Assembly (NCBI GenBank): GCA_014656495.1
Contig: BNCN01000010.1
Coordinates: forward strand, 124,001-188,000
Length of the DNA stretch: 64,000 bases
Source of the DNA: Comamonas sp. KCTC 72670
Lineage (GTDB): Bacteria; Myxococcota; Myxococcia; Myxococcales; Myxococcaceae
Direction of reading: 5' to 3'
Position numbers and translations under genes: made by a program
Notes under the pieces: generated by a model
Databases searched by the model: none
What the model was told of the DNA's origin: nothing
Seen by the model: only the letters and a program-made list of their open reading frames with translations
Shown here: positions 39,998 through 48,763 of the stretch, one piece after another
How the letters are laid out: each line of letters starts with the position of its first letter
Numbering within the stretch: the first letter of the stretch is position 1

Positions 39998-41089
39998 ATG
40001 CTGGTCCAACCTCTCCGCTCTCCCGATCTCCGACGTGCTCCCACATCGGAAGTTGCCGCCGAGCACAAGGTCGCGGTCCTGCTGAACGCCAACGCCCGGA
40101 AGGTGGACGCGCGGGTGGTGAAGTCGCTGTCCCACGTGGTGCCGGAGCAGGACCTGTTCCTCTCCCGCTCGCCGCTGGACGCCCGGCGCATCATCCAGAC
40201 GGTGCTGGAGCGCGGCTACCCCATGGTCTTCACGGGCGGCGGTGACGGCACCTTCATGGGCTTCGTGAACGAGGCCCTCCACCAGATTGGCCCGCGCGGC
40301 CGCTTCGCGGGCAAGACGGCGCCCCGCTTCGGCATCCTCAAGCTGGGCACCGGCAACGGCCTGGCCGCGTACGTCAACGCCTCTGGGACCCGCGGCGACG
40401 GCATCCTCAATGACGTGCTGCGCGCCCGCACCGGTGAAGTGCCCGGGTACCGCCCCATGGACCTGCTGATGGTGGACGGGCAGCGCGCGCCCTTCGCCGG
40501 GCTGGGCGTGGATGGCAAGGTGCTCAACGACTACATCTGGGTGAAGGAGAACCTGGGCAAGGGCCTCTTCAAGAGCGTGCTCAGCGGCAGCGGCGGCTAC
40601 TTCTCCGCGGTGGCCTGCAAGACGGTGCCGCACTACCTCACCCACTCCCACTGGGTGGAGTGTGAGGTCACCAATGGCGCCTCGGAGGCCTACCGCCTGG
40701 GGCCGGATGGCAACGCGGTGGGTGAGCCCGTCGCCCCGGGTGCCACGCTGTTCCGCGGCCGGCTGATGATGGCGGCGGCGGGCACCATGCCCTTCTACGG
40801 TTACGGCTTCCGGATGTTCCCCTTCGCCGGGCAGCGCCGGGGCTTCATGCAGCTGCGCCTGGGCCAGGTGACGCCCACGCAGGTGCTGACCCACCTGCCC
40901 CGGCTGTGGAATGGCCGCTGGTTCCCGGAAGGCCTCATGGACTTCCACGCCCGCGAGGTCACCATCCGCTTCGCCAACCCCATGCCCTTCCAGGTGGGCG
41001 GCGACGCGGCCGGCTACCGCGAGCAGGTCTCCCTGTCCGTGGCCCCCGAGTCCGTCGAGCTGGTCGACTTCACCGGCGCGATGAACTGA
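39998..41089 (+). CDS. Diacylglycerol kinase-family lipid kinase
   Basis: A 363-residue protein. The catalytic-domain signature is PMVFTGGGDGTFMGFVNEAL at about residues 70-89, followed by FGILKLGTGNGLAAYVNASG, both hallmarks of the DAGK/sphingosine kinase family that phosphorylates lipid hydroxyls at the membrane. The C-terminal half is the beta-rich domain of YegS/DgkB-like enzymes (GRLMMAAAGTMPFYGYGFRMF). The ATG at 39998 has CGGAG nine bases upstream. It is unpaired, convergent with a methyltransferase gene. The lipid substrate is unknown. Confidence 0.85.
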   Translation: MLVQPLRSPDLRRAPTSEVAAEHKVAVLLNANARKVDARVVKSLSHVVPEQDLFLSRSPLDARRIIQTVLERGYPMVFTGGGDGTFMGFVNEALHQIGPRGRFAGKTAPRFGILKLGTGNGLAAYVNASGTRGDGILNDVLRARTGEVPGYRPMDLLMVDGQRAPFAGLGVDGKVLNDYIWVKENLGKGLFKSVLSGSGGYFSAVACKTVPHYLTHSHWVECEVTNGASEAYRLGPDGNAVGEPVAPGATLFRGRLMMAAAGTMPFYGYGFRMFPFAGQRRGFMQLRLGQVTPTQVLTHLPRLWNGRWFPEGLMDFHAREVTIRFANPMPFQVGGDAAGYREQVSLSVAPESVELVDFTGAMN

Positions 41090-41110
41090 GGACCACCCCG
41101 CGGGCCGCGG

Positions 41111-41875
41111 CTAGCCGCGGTCTCGGGACGCGGGGGGCTTCTCCCCCTGCTCCTTGCGGCGGCCCACGACGAAGGCGTAGCTGACGCTGGCCTTCCCGTT
41201 GCTCTCGCGGTGCAGCGCCACCTCTTCGCGCAGCGCCGCGGGCTGCGTGCCCGGAATGGCCGCCAGGAACGCCTCGATGTCCCGGTAGTGCGCGTCCAGC
41301 TCCGTGTCGTGGAGCGTCTCCGCGGACTCGGGCTCGTAGCCGGCGCCCTCCACCACCTGCAGCAGCTCGCGCGGCAGCAGCATGGGGCCGGAGACACGGC
41401 GCTCCCAGAAGTCCAACGTGGCCTTCGGCGCGAAGCGCCCCACCCGGGCGGGGAACGTGAAACCCAGCCGGCCGCGCTTCGCCAGCAGGCCGCGCAGGTT
41501 CGCCAGCGTGGCCTTCAGCGGGTACAGGACCCGGCCCTGGATGAGGATGCCGTGGAACGCGCCCTCCGGCAGGCTGCCCAGCGCGTCGAGTGACACCCGC
41601 TGCACTTCAATCTGGTCCGCCAGGCCCTTCACCCGGACGCGCTCGCGGACCGGGCCGAGGAGCGCCTCGTCCGTATCGGCGGCCACCACCGAACAGCCCA
41701 GCTCCTGGGCCAACAACACCGCGGCGTTTCCGTCGGGGCCACAGCCGAGCACCAGCACGCGCGAGCCGGGCTCCAGCTGGGCCACCTTGGCGAAGCGCCG
41801 CGTTGCATCATCCGAGCTGAAGGCGCGCCGGACGTCCGCGGGGTGATACAGCGGGAAGGGCTCGGGGGGGCTCAT
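41111..41875 (-). CDS. SAM-dependent methyltransferase
   Basis: A 254-residue class I methyltransferase. The SAM-binding motif I reads VLVLGCGPDGNAAVLLAQEL (about 41-60), followed by the acidic end of strand 2 (VVAADTDEALL) and a post-motif LGSLPEGAFHGILIQGRVLY where the expected Asp is shifted. The C-terminal part (ELLQVVEGAGYEPESAETL) completes the fold. The ATG at 41875 is the first in-frame start that leaves the family-like YHPADVRRAF opening. Substrate unknown. Confidence 0.8.
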   Translation of the reverse strand: MSPPEPFPLYHPADVRRAFSSDDATRRFAKVAQLEPGSRVLVLGCGPDGNAAVLLAQELGCSVVAADTDEALLGPVRERVRVKGLADQIEVQRVSLDALGSLPEGAFHGILIQGRVLYPLKATLANLRGLLAKRGRLGFTFPARVGRFAPKATLDFWERRVSGPMLLPRELLQVVEGAGYEPESAETLHDTELDAHYRDIEAFLAAIPGTQPAALREEVALHRESNGKASVSYAFVVGRRKEQGEKPPASRDRG

Positions 41876-41960
41876 GGCCCCACATATACCCGCCCCGTTT
41901 GGAGACTTCCAGCCACCGCCGGGCCCGAATGCGACCGGGTCCGGCGGGAGGGCCTGGCCG

Positions 41961-42266
41961 TCAGAGGTAGTAGATGACGCGCTCGTCCTTGTGGAGCGCG
42001 TCATAGATGGAGCGGCGGTGCTCCTCGGACAGCAGGTACACCGACACGCTCAAGGACACGTACTTGCCCTTGCTACTGGGTTGCTCGCTGATGGAGTCCG
42101 GCGAGATGTCCGTGCCCATCAGCCGCTTGAACAGCTCGCGGACATGCTCCGCGAAGCCGGCATCCTTCGCGCCCATCACCTTGAAGGTGTAGACGGAGGG
42201 GTACTCGATGAGGGGCTTCTTCTCCCCTTCGGCGGCGGGGGGGCTTCCAGCGTCTTCCTTCGTCAT
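41961..42266 (-). CDS. DUF493 (YbeD-like) protein
   Basis: A 101-residue protein with the ACT-like DUF493 fold: YPSVYTFKVMGAKDAGFAEHV near the start and KGKYVSLSVSVYLLSEEHRR later. The family is thought to have regulatory roles, and its E. coli member lies near lipoate genes, but no such genes are here. It follows phoH by 14 bases in the same direction and is probably co-transcribed with it. Confidence 0.85.
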   Translation of the reverse strand: MTKEDAGSPPAAEGEKKPLIEYPSVYTFKVMGAKDAGFAEHVRELFKRLMGTDISPDSISEQPSSKGKYVSLSVSVYLLSEEHRRSIYDALHKDERVIYYL

Positions 42267-42280
42267 GGCACGTACCGGCG

Positions 42281-43600
42281 CTACAGCAGGTTGGCGGCGA
42301 GCTCGGCCAGGGCGCTGCGCTCACCCTTGGACATGGTGATGTGCGCCGCGATCTTCTCGCTCTTGAAGCGGTTGACCACGTGGACCAGGCCGTTGTTGGT
42401 CGCGTCCACGTACGGGTTGTCGATCTGGAACGGGTCTCCCGTGAGGATGATCTTCGTGTTGTCGCCCACGCGGGTGATGATGGTCTTCACCTCGTGGGGG
42501 GTGAGGTTCTGCGCCTCGTCCACGATGATGAACTGGTTGGGCAGGCTGCGGCCGCGGATGTACGTCAGCGGCTCGATCTCCATCAGCCCCAAATCCAACA
42601 GCTCGTGGTAGCCGCGCCCGGCCTTCTTGTCCGCGCGGCTGAGGTTCATCAGGAACTCCACGTTGTCGAAGATGGGCTGCATCCAGGGATTCAGCTTCTC
42701 CTCGACGCTGCCGGGCAGGTACCCGATGTCCCGGCCCAGCGGGAAGATGGGGCGGCTGACGAGCAGCTTCTGGTAGAGCCCCTCCTCCGTCACCTTCTGC
42801 AGGCCCGCGGCGATGGCGAGCAGCGTCTTGCCCGTGCCCGCCTTGCCGACGATGGTGACCAGCTTGATGTCGTCGTTGAGCAGCAGGTCCAGGCAGAAGG
42901 CCTGCTCCATGTTGCGCGGGCGCACGCCCCACGTCCCATCCTTGATGTGCCGCACCAGCGGCACCAGCCGGCCCTTGGACCCGTTGAAGCGGCCCATGGC
43001 GGTGTGGGACGGGTTCGTCTCGTCCTTGAGCAGGACGACCTGGTTGGCGAACACGGACTCGGCGTCCGGGAGCTCCACCTCGGCGCCCTGGCGGTACATC
43101 TGGTCCACCAGGTCCTTGGACACGAGCCGCTCGGCGAAGCCCGTGTACAGCTCGGTGATTTCGACGCGCTCGGTGTCGTAGTCCTCGGCGATGAGGCCCA
43201 GCGCGTCCGCGCGGATGCGGAGGTTCGTGTCCTTGGTGATGAAGACGGCCTGGGTGTCAGGCTCCGCCGCCATCAGGTCCAGGGCTACCCCGAGGATGCG
43301 GTTGTCCATCAGGTTGCCGTCCGCCATGGACGACGGCAGCGCGCGGTCGGTGAAGCTCACCCGGAGCATGCCCCCGTGCGGCAGGGGGACGCCCTCCTTC
43401 AGCGAGCCCTCCGCCCGGAACGAGTCCAGGTAGCGCGCCACCAGACGCGCGTTGCGCCCCAGCTCGGAGAGGTCGCGCTTGAACTGATCGATCTCCTCGA
43501 TGACGTAGATGGGGATGACGACGTTGTTGTCTTTGAACCCGTAGATGCTGCGGGGATCGTGAAGCAGGACGTTGGTGTCGAGAATGAAGTTCTTACGCAT
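42281..43600 (-). CDS. PhoH2: PIN-domain RNase fused to PhoH ATPase/helicase
   Basis: A 439-residue fusion. Residues 1-140 form a PIN domain (FILDTNVLLHDP at the start, with acidic residues at DTN, EEID and TKDTNLRIRAD). Residues 200-439 form the PhoH ATPase: Walker A IVGKAGTGKTLLAIAA, FIIVDEAQNLTPHEVKTI as Walker B, and KIILTGDPFQIDNP. PhoH2 proteins unwind and cut RNA. A perfect-looking -10 element TATAGT lies on the minus strand at 43674-43669, but without a good -35. The 225-base gap to the next gene upstream holds nothing else clear. Confidence 0.9.
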   Translation of the reverse strand: MRKNFILDTNVLLHDPRSIYGFKDNNVVIPIYVIEEIDQFKRDLSELGRNARLVARYLDSFRAEGSLKEGVPLPHGGMLRVSFTDRALPSSMADGNLMDNRILGVALDLMAAEPDTQAVFITKDTNLRIRADALGLIAEDYDTERVEITELYTGFAERLVSKDLVDQMYRQGAEVELPDAESVFANQVVLLKDETNPSHTAMGRFNGSKGRLVPLVRHIKDGTWGVRPRNMEQAFCLDLLLNDDIKLVTIVGKAGTGKTLLAIAAGLQKVTEEGLYQKLLVSRPIFPLGRDIGYLPGSVEEKLNPWMQPIFDNVEFLMNLSRADKKAGRGYHELLDLGLMEIEPLTYIRGRSLPNQFIIVDEAQNLTPHEVKTIITRVGDNTKIILTGDPFQIDNPYVDATNNGLVHVVNRFKSEKIAAHITMSKGERSALAELAANLL

Positions 43601-43825
43601 CGTGCGTTGCGCGACCTGAAGGTTCGGGTGCGACCGCGTGGGACCGTGCGACGGCGCTTCTCCTGACCACTATAGGCACCGCCACAGGGGGAAACAGCCT
43701 GCTTGTCGCGGAGACGGGCCGCTGTCCGATACCCCACGCCCCAGCCTGGTGAAATGTCAGCGGAGTTCCGCGTGACTTTCGCCGGGCCGACGTGGATCAA
43801 CCCTGTAGCACGAGCGCGCGTTCGT

Positions 43826-44773
43826 TCAGTGCGCCACGACAGGCGACAGCGGATCATACCCGAGCAGCTCCGCCACGCGCTCGGGCGGTGGCCCCGGAGG
43901 CATCCGGTCCCAGGGGAAGCGGCGCTGGAGCGTCTCCTCGTCGAGCGAAATCGGCCGACGGGCCTCCAGTTGGAGCGCGTCGTCCCACGCATTCGCGTCG
44001 AAGTGCTGGCCCAGCCGGGACGTCAGGGGCGACAACATGGGCGTGGACTGGAAGGCGGCCACCTGGCCGGCGTCGTCGCGCATGCACCGCAGCTCCACGG
44101 CCCAGGCGTGCAGCCACCGCGGGAGGTGCTGCCCCGCCTGACGAAGCGCGAGGAAGCGGCCCTGGGCGGCCCCATCCACGAAGAGGAAGCGGCGGTCGTA
44201 GACGCACGCGGCGGCGAAGGAGGACGGCGTGAGCGCCAGCGCCTCGGCGCCGATGCGCCGGGCCATGAGGAGGAGCACGTCCAGGATGTGCCCCGCGAGC
44301 TTGAGCCCGGGGTGGCTCTGTCCGGGGAGCGGCGGGCGGTTCCAGTCGAAGGAGCGGCCCGGGTGCTGGAGCAGCAGCGAGTCCAGGTACAGCAGGGGCG
44401 TCGCCGCGAGCGCGTCCCCGAGCCCGACTTCGGCCCCCGTGGTGCGGCGCAGCTCCAGGTCCGCCACGGGCGCATAGAAGCGGCGGCTCCAGAGGATGAT
44501 GCGGGGCTGGAACGGGTCCGCGGTGAGCACGCGGAGCTCCAGGGGCCCCACCCGCTCCTCGACGCGCTGGAACAGGCCGTAGGCCCGCAGGGCGCGCTCC
44601 AGTCCCTCGGGGCTGTAGGTGCCGAAGACGAGGTCCCCGCGGGACGTGCCCGTCGTGGCGAGCCCCAGGTCCTCGAGCGTCATCCCCACGTCCTCGGAGA
44701 CGGCCAGGTCGGGTCCACGCAGCGCATGGTAGATGCGGCGATAGCGAGGGTTGACGGGCTGTATCCGAGGCAT
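43826..44773 (-). CDS. Protein of unknown function, 315 residues
   Basis: I do not recognise a family. The protein is soluble, with no signal peptide. It has a regular helix/strand mix, a Trp/Arg-rich C-terminal third (PRWLHAWAVELRCMRDDAGQ) and a conserved-looking ALALTPSSFAAACVYDRRFL. Codon use agrees with neighbours. It lies 9 bases after greB in the same direction, so it is probably the second gene of a greB operon, and its stop is 225 bases away from the phoH start. Confidence 0.65.
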   Translation of the reverse strand: MPRIQPVNPRYRRIYHALRGPDLAVSEDVGMTLEDLGLATTGTSRGDLVFGTYSPEGLERALRAYGLFQRVEERVGPLELRVLTADPFQPRIILWSRRFYAPVADLELRRTTGAEVGLGDALAATPLLYLDSLLLQHPGRSFDWNRPPLPGQSHPGLKLAGHILDVLLLMARRIGAEALALTPSSFAAACVYDRRFLFVDGAAQGRFLALRQAGQHLPRWLHAWAVELRCMRDDAGQVAAFQSTPMLSPLTSRLGQHFDANAWDDALQLEARRPISLDEETLQRRFPWDRMPPGPPPERVAELLGYDPLSPVVAH

Positions 44774-44782
44774 GGCGTTCCC

Positions 44783-45313
44783 CTATTCGTAGCGGATGTC
44801 CATCACCGTGAGTTCAATCTCGCCGCGCGGCCGCCGCACCTCGACCGAGTCCCCCACGGCCTTGCGGAGGAGCGCCCGGCCCATGGGGGACTCCACGCTG
44901 ATGCGGCCCCCGGACGCGTCGATCTCGTCCGAACCGACGATTTGATAGGTGCTCACGGCGCCGTCCTCGTCCTCCAGGGACACGGTGGCGCCGAAGTAGA
45001 TGCGGGAGCGGTCCCCCTGCTCCGAGGGCGTGACGATGGTGGCGGTGTCGAGGCGCTTCTGGAGGAAGCGGAGGCGCCGGTCGATTTCGCGCAGGCGCTT
45101 CTTCCCGTAGATGTACTCGGCGTTCTCGGAGCGGTCCCCCTGGGCGGCGGCGGCGGAGACCTCGGCGGTGACCTTGGGCCGCTCCTCGTTGAGGAGGTGG
45201 ACGAGCTCGCGGTGCATCCGCTCGGCCCCTGTCCGGGTGAGGTACCGGCGGAACGGGGCGCGCTCGGCGTCGTCCTCGGCCTCCGGTTCGTCGGGATGTA
45301 CGTCCTGGGACAT
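44783..45313 (-). CDS. greB: Transcription elongation factor GreB
   Basis: A 176-residue protein with the N-terminal coiled coil (ERMHRELVHLLNEERPKVTA and GDRSENAEYIYGKKRLREID) whose tip carries the acidic DxxxE (Asp in GDRSE, Glu) that stimulates transcript cleavage in stalled RNA polymerase. The KKRLREIDRRLRFLQKRLD segment is typical of GreB rather than GreA. The C-terminal FKBP-like domain ends VGDSVEVRRPRGEIELTVM. An N-terminal acidic extension of about 20 residues is unusual. It is the last host gene before the tRNA pair and is transcribed away from it. Confidence 0.9.
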   Translation of the reverse strand: MSQDVHPDEPEAEDDAERAPFRRYLTRTGAERMHRELVHLLNEERPKVTAEVSAAAAQGDRSENAEYIYGKKRLREIDRRLRFLQKRLDTATIVTPSEQGDRSRIYFGATVSLEDEDGAVSTYQIVGSDEIDASGGRISVESPMGRALLRKAVGDSVEVRRPRGEIELTVMDIRYE

Positions 45314-45516
45314 GGCACCTGTATATCGCCGGGGGGTGACGGGGAGGGAAATGGGCCCGAAGGGACGTTCACCCGAAAGCGGACGAACAGACCGGAGGAC
45401 GTCAGGAACGTTCCCATGCGCTCGCCAGTGGAAAGCGCCGCGAAGTGCTGGTAGGAAGCGCCTGCCTCGGGGGGCTCCCGGGGTGTCGGCGCAGAAAATT
45501 TAAAAAAGAATAGTGC

Positions 45517-45589
<73 letters not shown>

Positions 45590-45611
45590 TGGTGTTGCAG
45601 TGAAGTGTGCC

Positions 45612-45684
45612 GTCCCCGTCGTCTAGAGGCCCAGGACGCTGGCCTTTCAAGCCGGTAACACGGGTTCGAATCCCGTCGGGGACA
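45612..45684 (+). tRNA. tRNA-Glu (TTC)
   Basis: A 73-base cloverleaf: acceptor gtccccg/cggggac, anticodon loop ctttcaa with anticodon TTC on a ctggc/gccgg stem, and T-arm cgggttcgaatcccg. It closely resembles bacterial tRNA-Glu genes. CCA is not encoded. It follows tRNA-Lys by 22 bases, so both are likely one transcript that ends at the terminator at 45695. Its 3' half is a plausible integration target for the island to its right. Confidence 0.93.
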
Positions 45685-45694
45685 TGTAAAAACG

Positions 45695-45735
45695 CGGGGT
45701 TGGACAGTGCGAACTGTCCAACCCCGTTCGTTTTT
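45695..45735. terminator. Perfect 14-bp-stem bidirectional terminator
   Basis: CGGGGTTGGACAGT at 45695-45708 pairs perfectly with ACTGTCCAACCCCG at 45713-45726 around GCGA. The plus-strand side is followed by ttcgTTTTT and the minus-strand side by cgTTTTT, so it can end both the tRNA transcript and the minus-strand toxin cassette. The bases 45736-45831 beyond it hold no gene. Confidence 0.85.
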
Positions 45736-45831
45736 GGCCGCTGGGTGGCGTTACTACGGCGTTACGGCGAGCCGAGTACGGCACCAACTTCTTAAGTGAT
45801 GCCGCCCCTCAGATCGGGCTCAGGCTTCAGA

Positions 45832-46203
45832 TCAGTCGAACTTGAGGTTGCCAGCCCTCCACTCGGAGAGCGTCACCTCCGCATCAAGCCTCGTCACGCT
45901 TGGTGGGCCGCTCGCTAGGCGCTCCAGTTCGGCTTCCGCCAGTTCGGGGGCAAACTCTAGGACATGGGACGCAGCCCATGCGCGCACTGCCGGGTTGCTA
46001 CTCCGGATCAAATCCGTGAGAGCCGACCTCCCTTCGCGTCCCCTCTTCCTCAGCTCCCGCCACGCAGCGGCAATCCGCTTGTATTGGGCGTTGGCCGCTC
46101 GATGGTTGCCCGAAGCCGACGCCTCCCCGTGCGAACTCGAAGCCTCCTCGTACATCGACTTCAGCTCCTGAATCGAAGCCCCGCTCAAAGACTCCTGCTT
46201 CAC
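45832..46203 (-). CDS. Candidate immunity protein of the Sit cassette (SitI-like, HEAT-repeat-like)
   Basis: A 123-residue all-helical protein: a first half rich in Arg/Ala/Glu (ANAQYKRIAAAWRELRKRGR), then a HEAT-like repeat (SALTDLIRSSNPAVRAWAAS, VLEFAPELAEAELERLA) as in DUF2019-type proteins, which often occur as immunity partners. It starts with GTG at 46203, overlapping the stop of the toxin gene by four bases (GTGA); such tight coupling is expected for immunity. The immunity role is inferred from position, size and coupling; there is no direct sequence proof. Confidence 0.65.
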   Translation of the reverse strand: MKQESLSGASIQELKSMYEEASSSHGEASASGNHRAANAQYKRIAAAWRELRKRGREGRSALTDLIRSSNPAVRAWAASHVLEFAPELAEAELERLASGPPSVTRLDAEVTLSEWRAGNLKFD

Positions 46204-47681
46204 GGAACGACCCCATAGTCACGAAGGATCTTCAGCCCGAATGCTCGCTGTCTTTCAAAGGGCTGTGAACTTAGCCAGGCACGCACGGTCTTTCCCTGTG
46301 AGTAGGGACGAATGGACGAGTAAAGGGCGCTTATCTCCTGATGGATGGCAACCTCAACTGGAATCAGGTTCTCGGTGTTGTGGATCGCCTTCGGACCGAA
46401 CCTCCCCACGTTCCCGTCCGTCTGCTCGACGATGTGATGCCACTCCTTCCCTGGTCCCGCAGGTCCCTTCGCTCGCTTGAAGGACTTGAACGACGAGTAG
46501 GCTTTGAAGCCGTTTGGCTCCGAGCGTGGTGTCGCCCCCGAATCGCCCCCCTCCCCTGCACGCTGAAGGATGATGGCGGCTCCAGGTCCGCCGCTCAGCA
46601 CCGCAGCAGCACGCCCCACGGGCGCCGCCACGATTCGCATTGCGGCAGTGCCCTGGATGGACAACGTGAGCACTGGCACTTCCGCTGTGGCGAGGGCTGC
46701 CCCCTCCAACGTGCGCGTCGCGGCTGAAACCGTCCCCCATGTGGCGATGAGGTTCGTCACCAGCTTGGAGACGGCTTGCACCTGCTCGCCCCGCGTCATG
46801 TGCCGGAAGCGCTCCAGGTACTCGGGGGACGACTCCAGCAACGCCACCACAGCAGCGGGCATCTCCCGGAGTGCCGCGAGGTTGTCCGCTGGCGACGTCG
46901 AGAAGAACTTCCCCACGGCGAGGGAGAGCCCGACGAAGGCTTCTTCCGCCCCATCCAGCGTGCGACTGATGACGTCGGCATCATCATGGACGTCCGCCAA
47001 AGGGAAACCGCTCTCCTCTCGCAGTTCGTCATTCAGCAGCCGGAAAACGCCCGTGCGCCCGTCATAGAAGCGGCCCAATTCGAAGCCATGGGCGCGGAAG
47101 GCCCCGTCCTTCCACTCGACATCCCCCACCCGTTGCTGTGTCCTCCCGGTACGCACCCACGCAAGGCGCCCGTCAGGCCGGAGCACCGCCAGGTGATTGA
47201 AGCGTTCCACCCGGCGCGCCACCTCGGCCCGTGACACCTCGCCAGTGGCCAGCACTTCCCGCAGCATGAATCCCACCGCGAGTCGCGCCGGGAACTGGCC
47301 CAGCGTCACATCCTTCCCCAGCAGTGTTCCGAGGAGTCGTGCGGCATGCGTCGGGGTGAGGGAGCTGCCCGAAACGGGCCGCGCGTCGCTCTCTTCGAGT
47401 CCCGCTTTCTGAAGAAGGACGGCAAACGCATCCTGCTGTCCCCGGCCTGCCCCAATTGACACAGACTCCCGGAACAGACTGCGGCGGTAGAGAGGTAGCC
47501 TGGACGAATCGTCAGCCTCTTCGGCCTCTTGTTCGTGCGCAGAGTCCTCGCCCGAAGCACTCCACCGCTCCCCGGGAAGCCCCGCGCGCTGATGGAACGT
47601 GTCCCTGCGATTTGACGAGTCAACCCCAGCGCAGCCCGTGAAAAGCAAGGCGACGCCAACCACCCAAAAGCCAGCACGCAC
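46200..47681 (-). CDS. SitA-like polymorphic lipoprotein toxin with C-terminal WHH nuclease-like domain
   Basis: A 493-residue protein. It starts with a lipoprotein signal (LLFTGC, Cys17) and a long N-terminal region (FGxx-type strands and helices, VISRTLDGAEEAFVGLSLAV) of the kind seen in the M. xanthus paralogous lipoprotein family that includes SitA toxins. The last 80 residues form a distinct domain with WHH at 414-416 (KEWHHIVEQTDGN), IHNTENLIPVEVAIHQ (His434, Asn435, His447) and VRAWLSSQPFERQ, the layout of HNH/AHH-type toxin nucleases. Sit toxins are passed between kin by outer-membrane exchange and kill cells without the matching immunity protein. Confidence 0.7.
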   Translation of the reverse strand: MRAGFWVVGVALLFTGCAGVDSSNRRDTFHQRAGLPGERWSASGEDSAHEQEAEEADDSSRLPLYRRSLFRESVSIGAGRGQQDAFAVLLQKAGLEESDARPVSGSSLTPTHAARLLGTLLGKDVTLGQFPARLAVGFMLREVLATGEVSRAEVARRVERFNHLAVLRPDGRLAWVRTGRTQQRVGDVEWKDGAFRAHGFELGRFYDGRTGVFRLLNDELREESGFPLADVHDDADVISRTLDGAEEAFVGLSLAVGKFFSTSPADNLAALREMPAAVVALLESSPEYLERFRHMTRGEQVQAVSKLVTNLIATWGTVSAATRTLEGAALATAEVPVLTLSIQGTAAMRIVAAPVGRAAAVLSGGPGAAIILQRAGEGGDSGATPRSEPNGFKAYSSFKSFKRAKGPAGPGKEWHHIVEQTDGNVGRFGPKAIHNTENLIPVEVAIHQEISALYSSIRPYSQGKTVRAWLSSQPFERQRAFGLKILRDYGVVP

Positions 47682-47810
47682 TCTTCACCCCCACGCCTCC
47701 CTCATGGGCAGGCAAGCGGCGGAGATGCTGGCATTGGCGTCTGACAAGCACCCGGGTAATCGACGAGCGGGCAAAACCTTACACTGTCACGCCAACGCCA
47801 CGACAATCTC

Positions 47811-48722
47811 TCAGGGGAACCTCACGTTGCTAATGGTCACCGTGCGAGGCCCTGTGGCCTCCCACATCTTGAGGGAGAAGTCACCTTGGGCGGCGATTGA
47901 AGGCAACTCGGCTTCAACCACAATTCGCGTCGCAACATCAGAGATGATCGGAGCCTCTTGCCAAATGCGGAGGACCTTCAACTCGACTCCAGAGCGACTG
48001 CGAAGCGTGGCCCCGCTTGCCACCCATGGACGTTCGGCGCGCGTTCCCCGCAGCGAAACTTCTAGAGCCCCTCTGCCCATCGCTCGGTAGCTATGAACCT
48101 TAAACGGCTCAAGCGCGCTCTTTGGGTCGAATGTCGTCGCCTCAGTCACCGTCCTCCCAACTACCCCGCTCACGTCCATTCCTCCAGTCGCGAGCAACCC
48201 AGCCAATCCATCAGGGGCACCATGATCCGCAACCAGACGTGCATTATCCTCCTTGCAACGTATGGTCTCGGCTCGTGCCTCCCTCGCCTCCTGCTGGTAC
48301 GACTCCACGGTCCGAGTATTTCGGTACACCTCGACCTGACTGTCAGGCCGCGCGGGATGAACGGTCAGCACGAAAGCTACGCCCGTAGGTGCTGCGCCAT
48401 CACGAAACCTCACCGAAAGACGGAACTTCTCTCCGTGAGTCACCTTATCCGAGGGGACCAGCCGCATCGTTGTGCGGCCGATATCCACGTTCGAGAAGAC
48501 GCTACGTTCTTCCAGCTCAACTCCCTCATGTACCAAGTCGGAGTCGAAGAGAATTACGGTTGAGAGCCCGGGGCTGATAGCAATCGCAACCAGCTCGCCA
48601 GTCGCGTCCGCCTTCAATTCAATGCGCCGCGCGCCCCCCATTGATGCTGTGTTTCCTTGCGCGGTTGCACTCCCTGAGAACAGTGCGAGCCCGAGCAGAA
48701 CAACCGATGATGTTACATGCAT
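47811..48722 (-). CDS. DUF2381-family secreted protein (SitB-like)
   Basis: A 303-residue protein with a cleavable signal peptide (SSVVLLGLALFSGSATAQG) and a mature beta-rich part (VAIAISPGLSTVILFDSDLV, RLSVRFRDGAAPTGVAFVLT), a helical EARAETIRCKEDNARLV segment, and a C-terminal sandwich (VELKVLRIWQEAPIISDVAT). This is the pattern of the M. xanthus paralogous family (DUF2381/TIGR02268), whose members often precede the SitA lipoprotein family. In the Sit system the sitB gene precedes sitA and promotes its effect. The gap to the toxin gene is 129 bases. Confidence 0.65.
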   Translation of the reverse strand: MHVTSSVVLLGLALFSGSATAQGNTASMGGARRIELKADATGELVAIAISPGLSTVILFDSDLVHEGVELEERSVFSNVDIGRTTMRLVPSDKVTHGEKFRLSVRFRDGAAPTGVAFVLTVHPARPDSQVEVYRNTRTVESYQQEAREARAETIRCKEDNARLVADHGAPDGLAGLLATGGMDVSGVVGRTVTEATTFDPKSALEPFKVHSYRAMGRGALEVSLRGTRAERPWVASGATLRSRSGVELKVLRIWQEAPIISDVATRIVVEAELPSIAAQGDFSLKMWEATGPRTVTISNVRFP

Positions 48723-48763
48723 CCGTCCGCGACTCCCTCATGCGGCAGCTCGCGCACGCCGCG

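Noticed and set aside
41874-42611. Plus-strand frame opposite DUF493 and phoH
   Set aside because: It lacks any recognisable feature, and both minus-strand proteins are clear family members.
45607-45795. Short plus-strand reading frame across tRNA-Glu
   Set aside because: It overlaps a complete tRNA cloverleaf and the terminator and has no ribosome-binding site.
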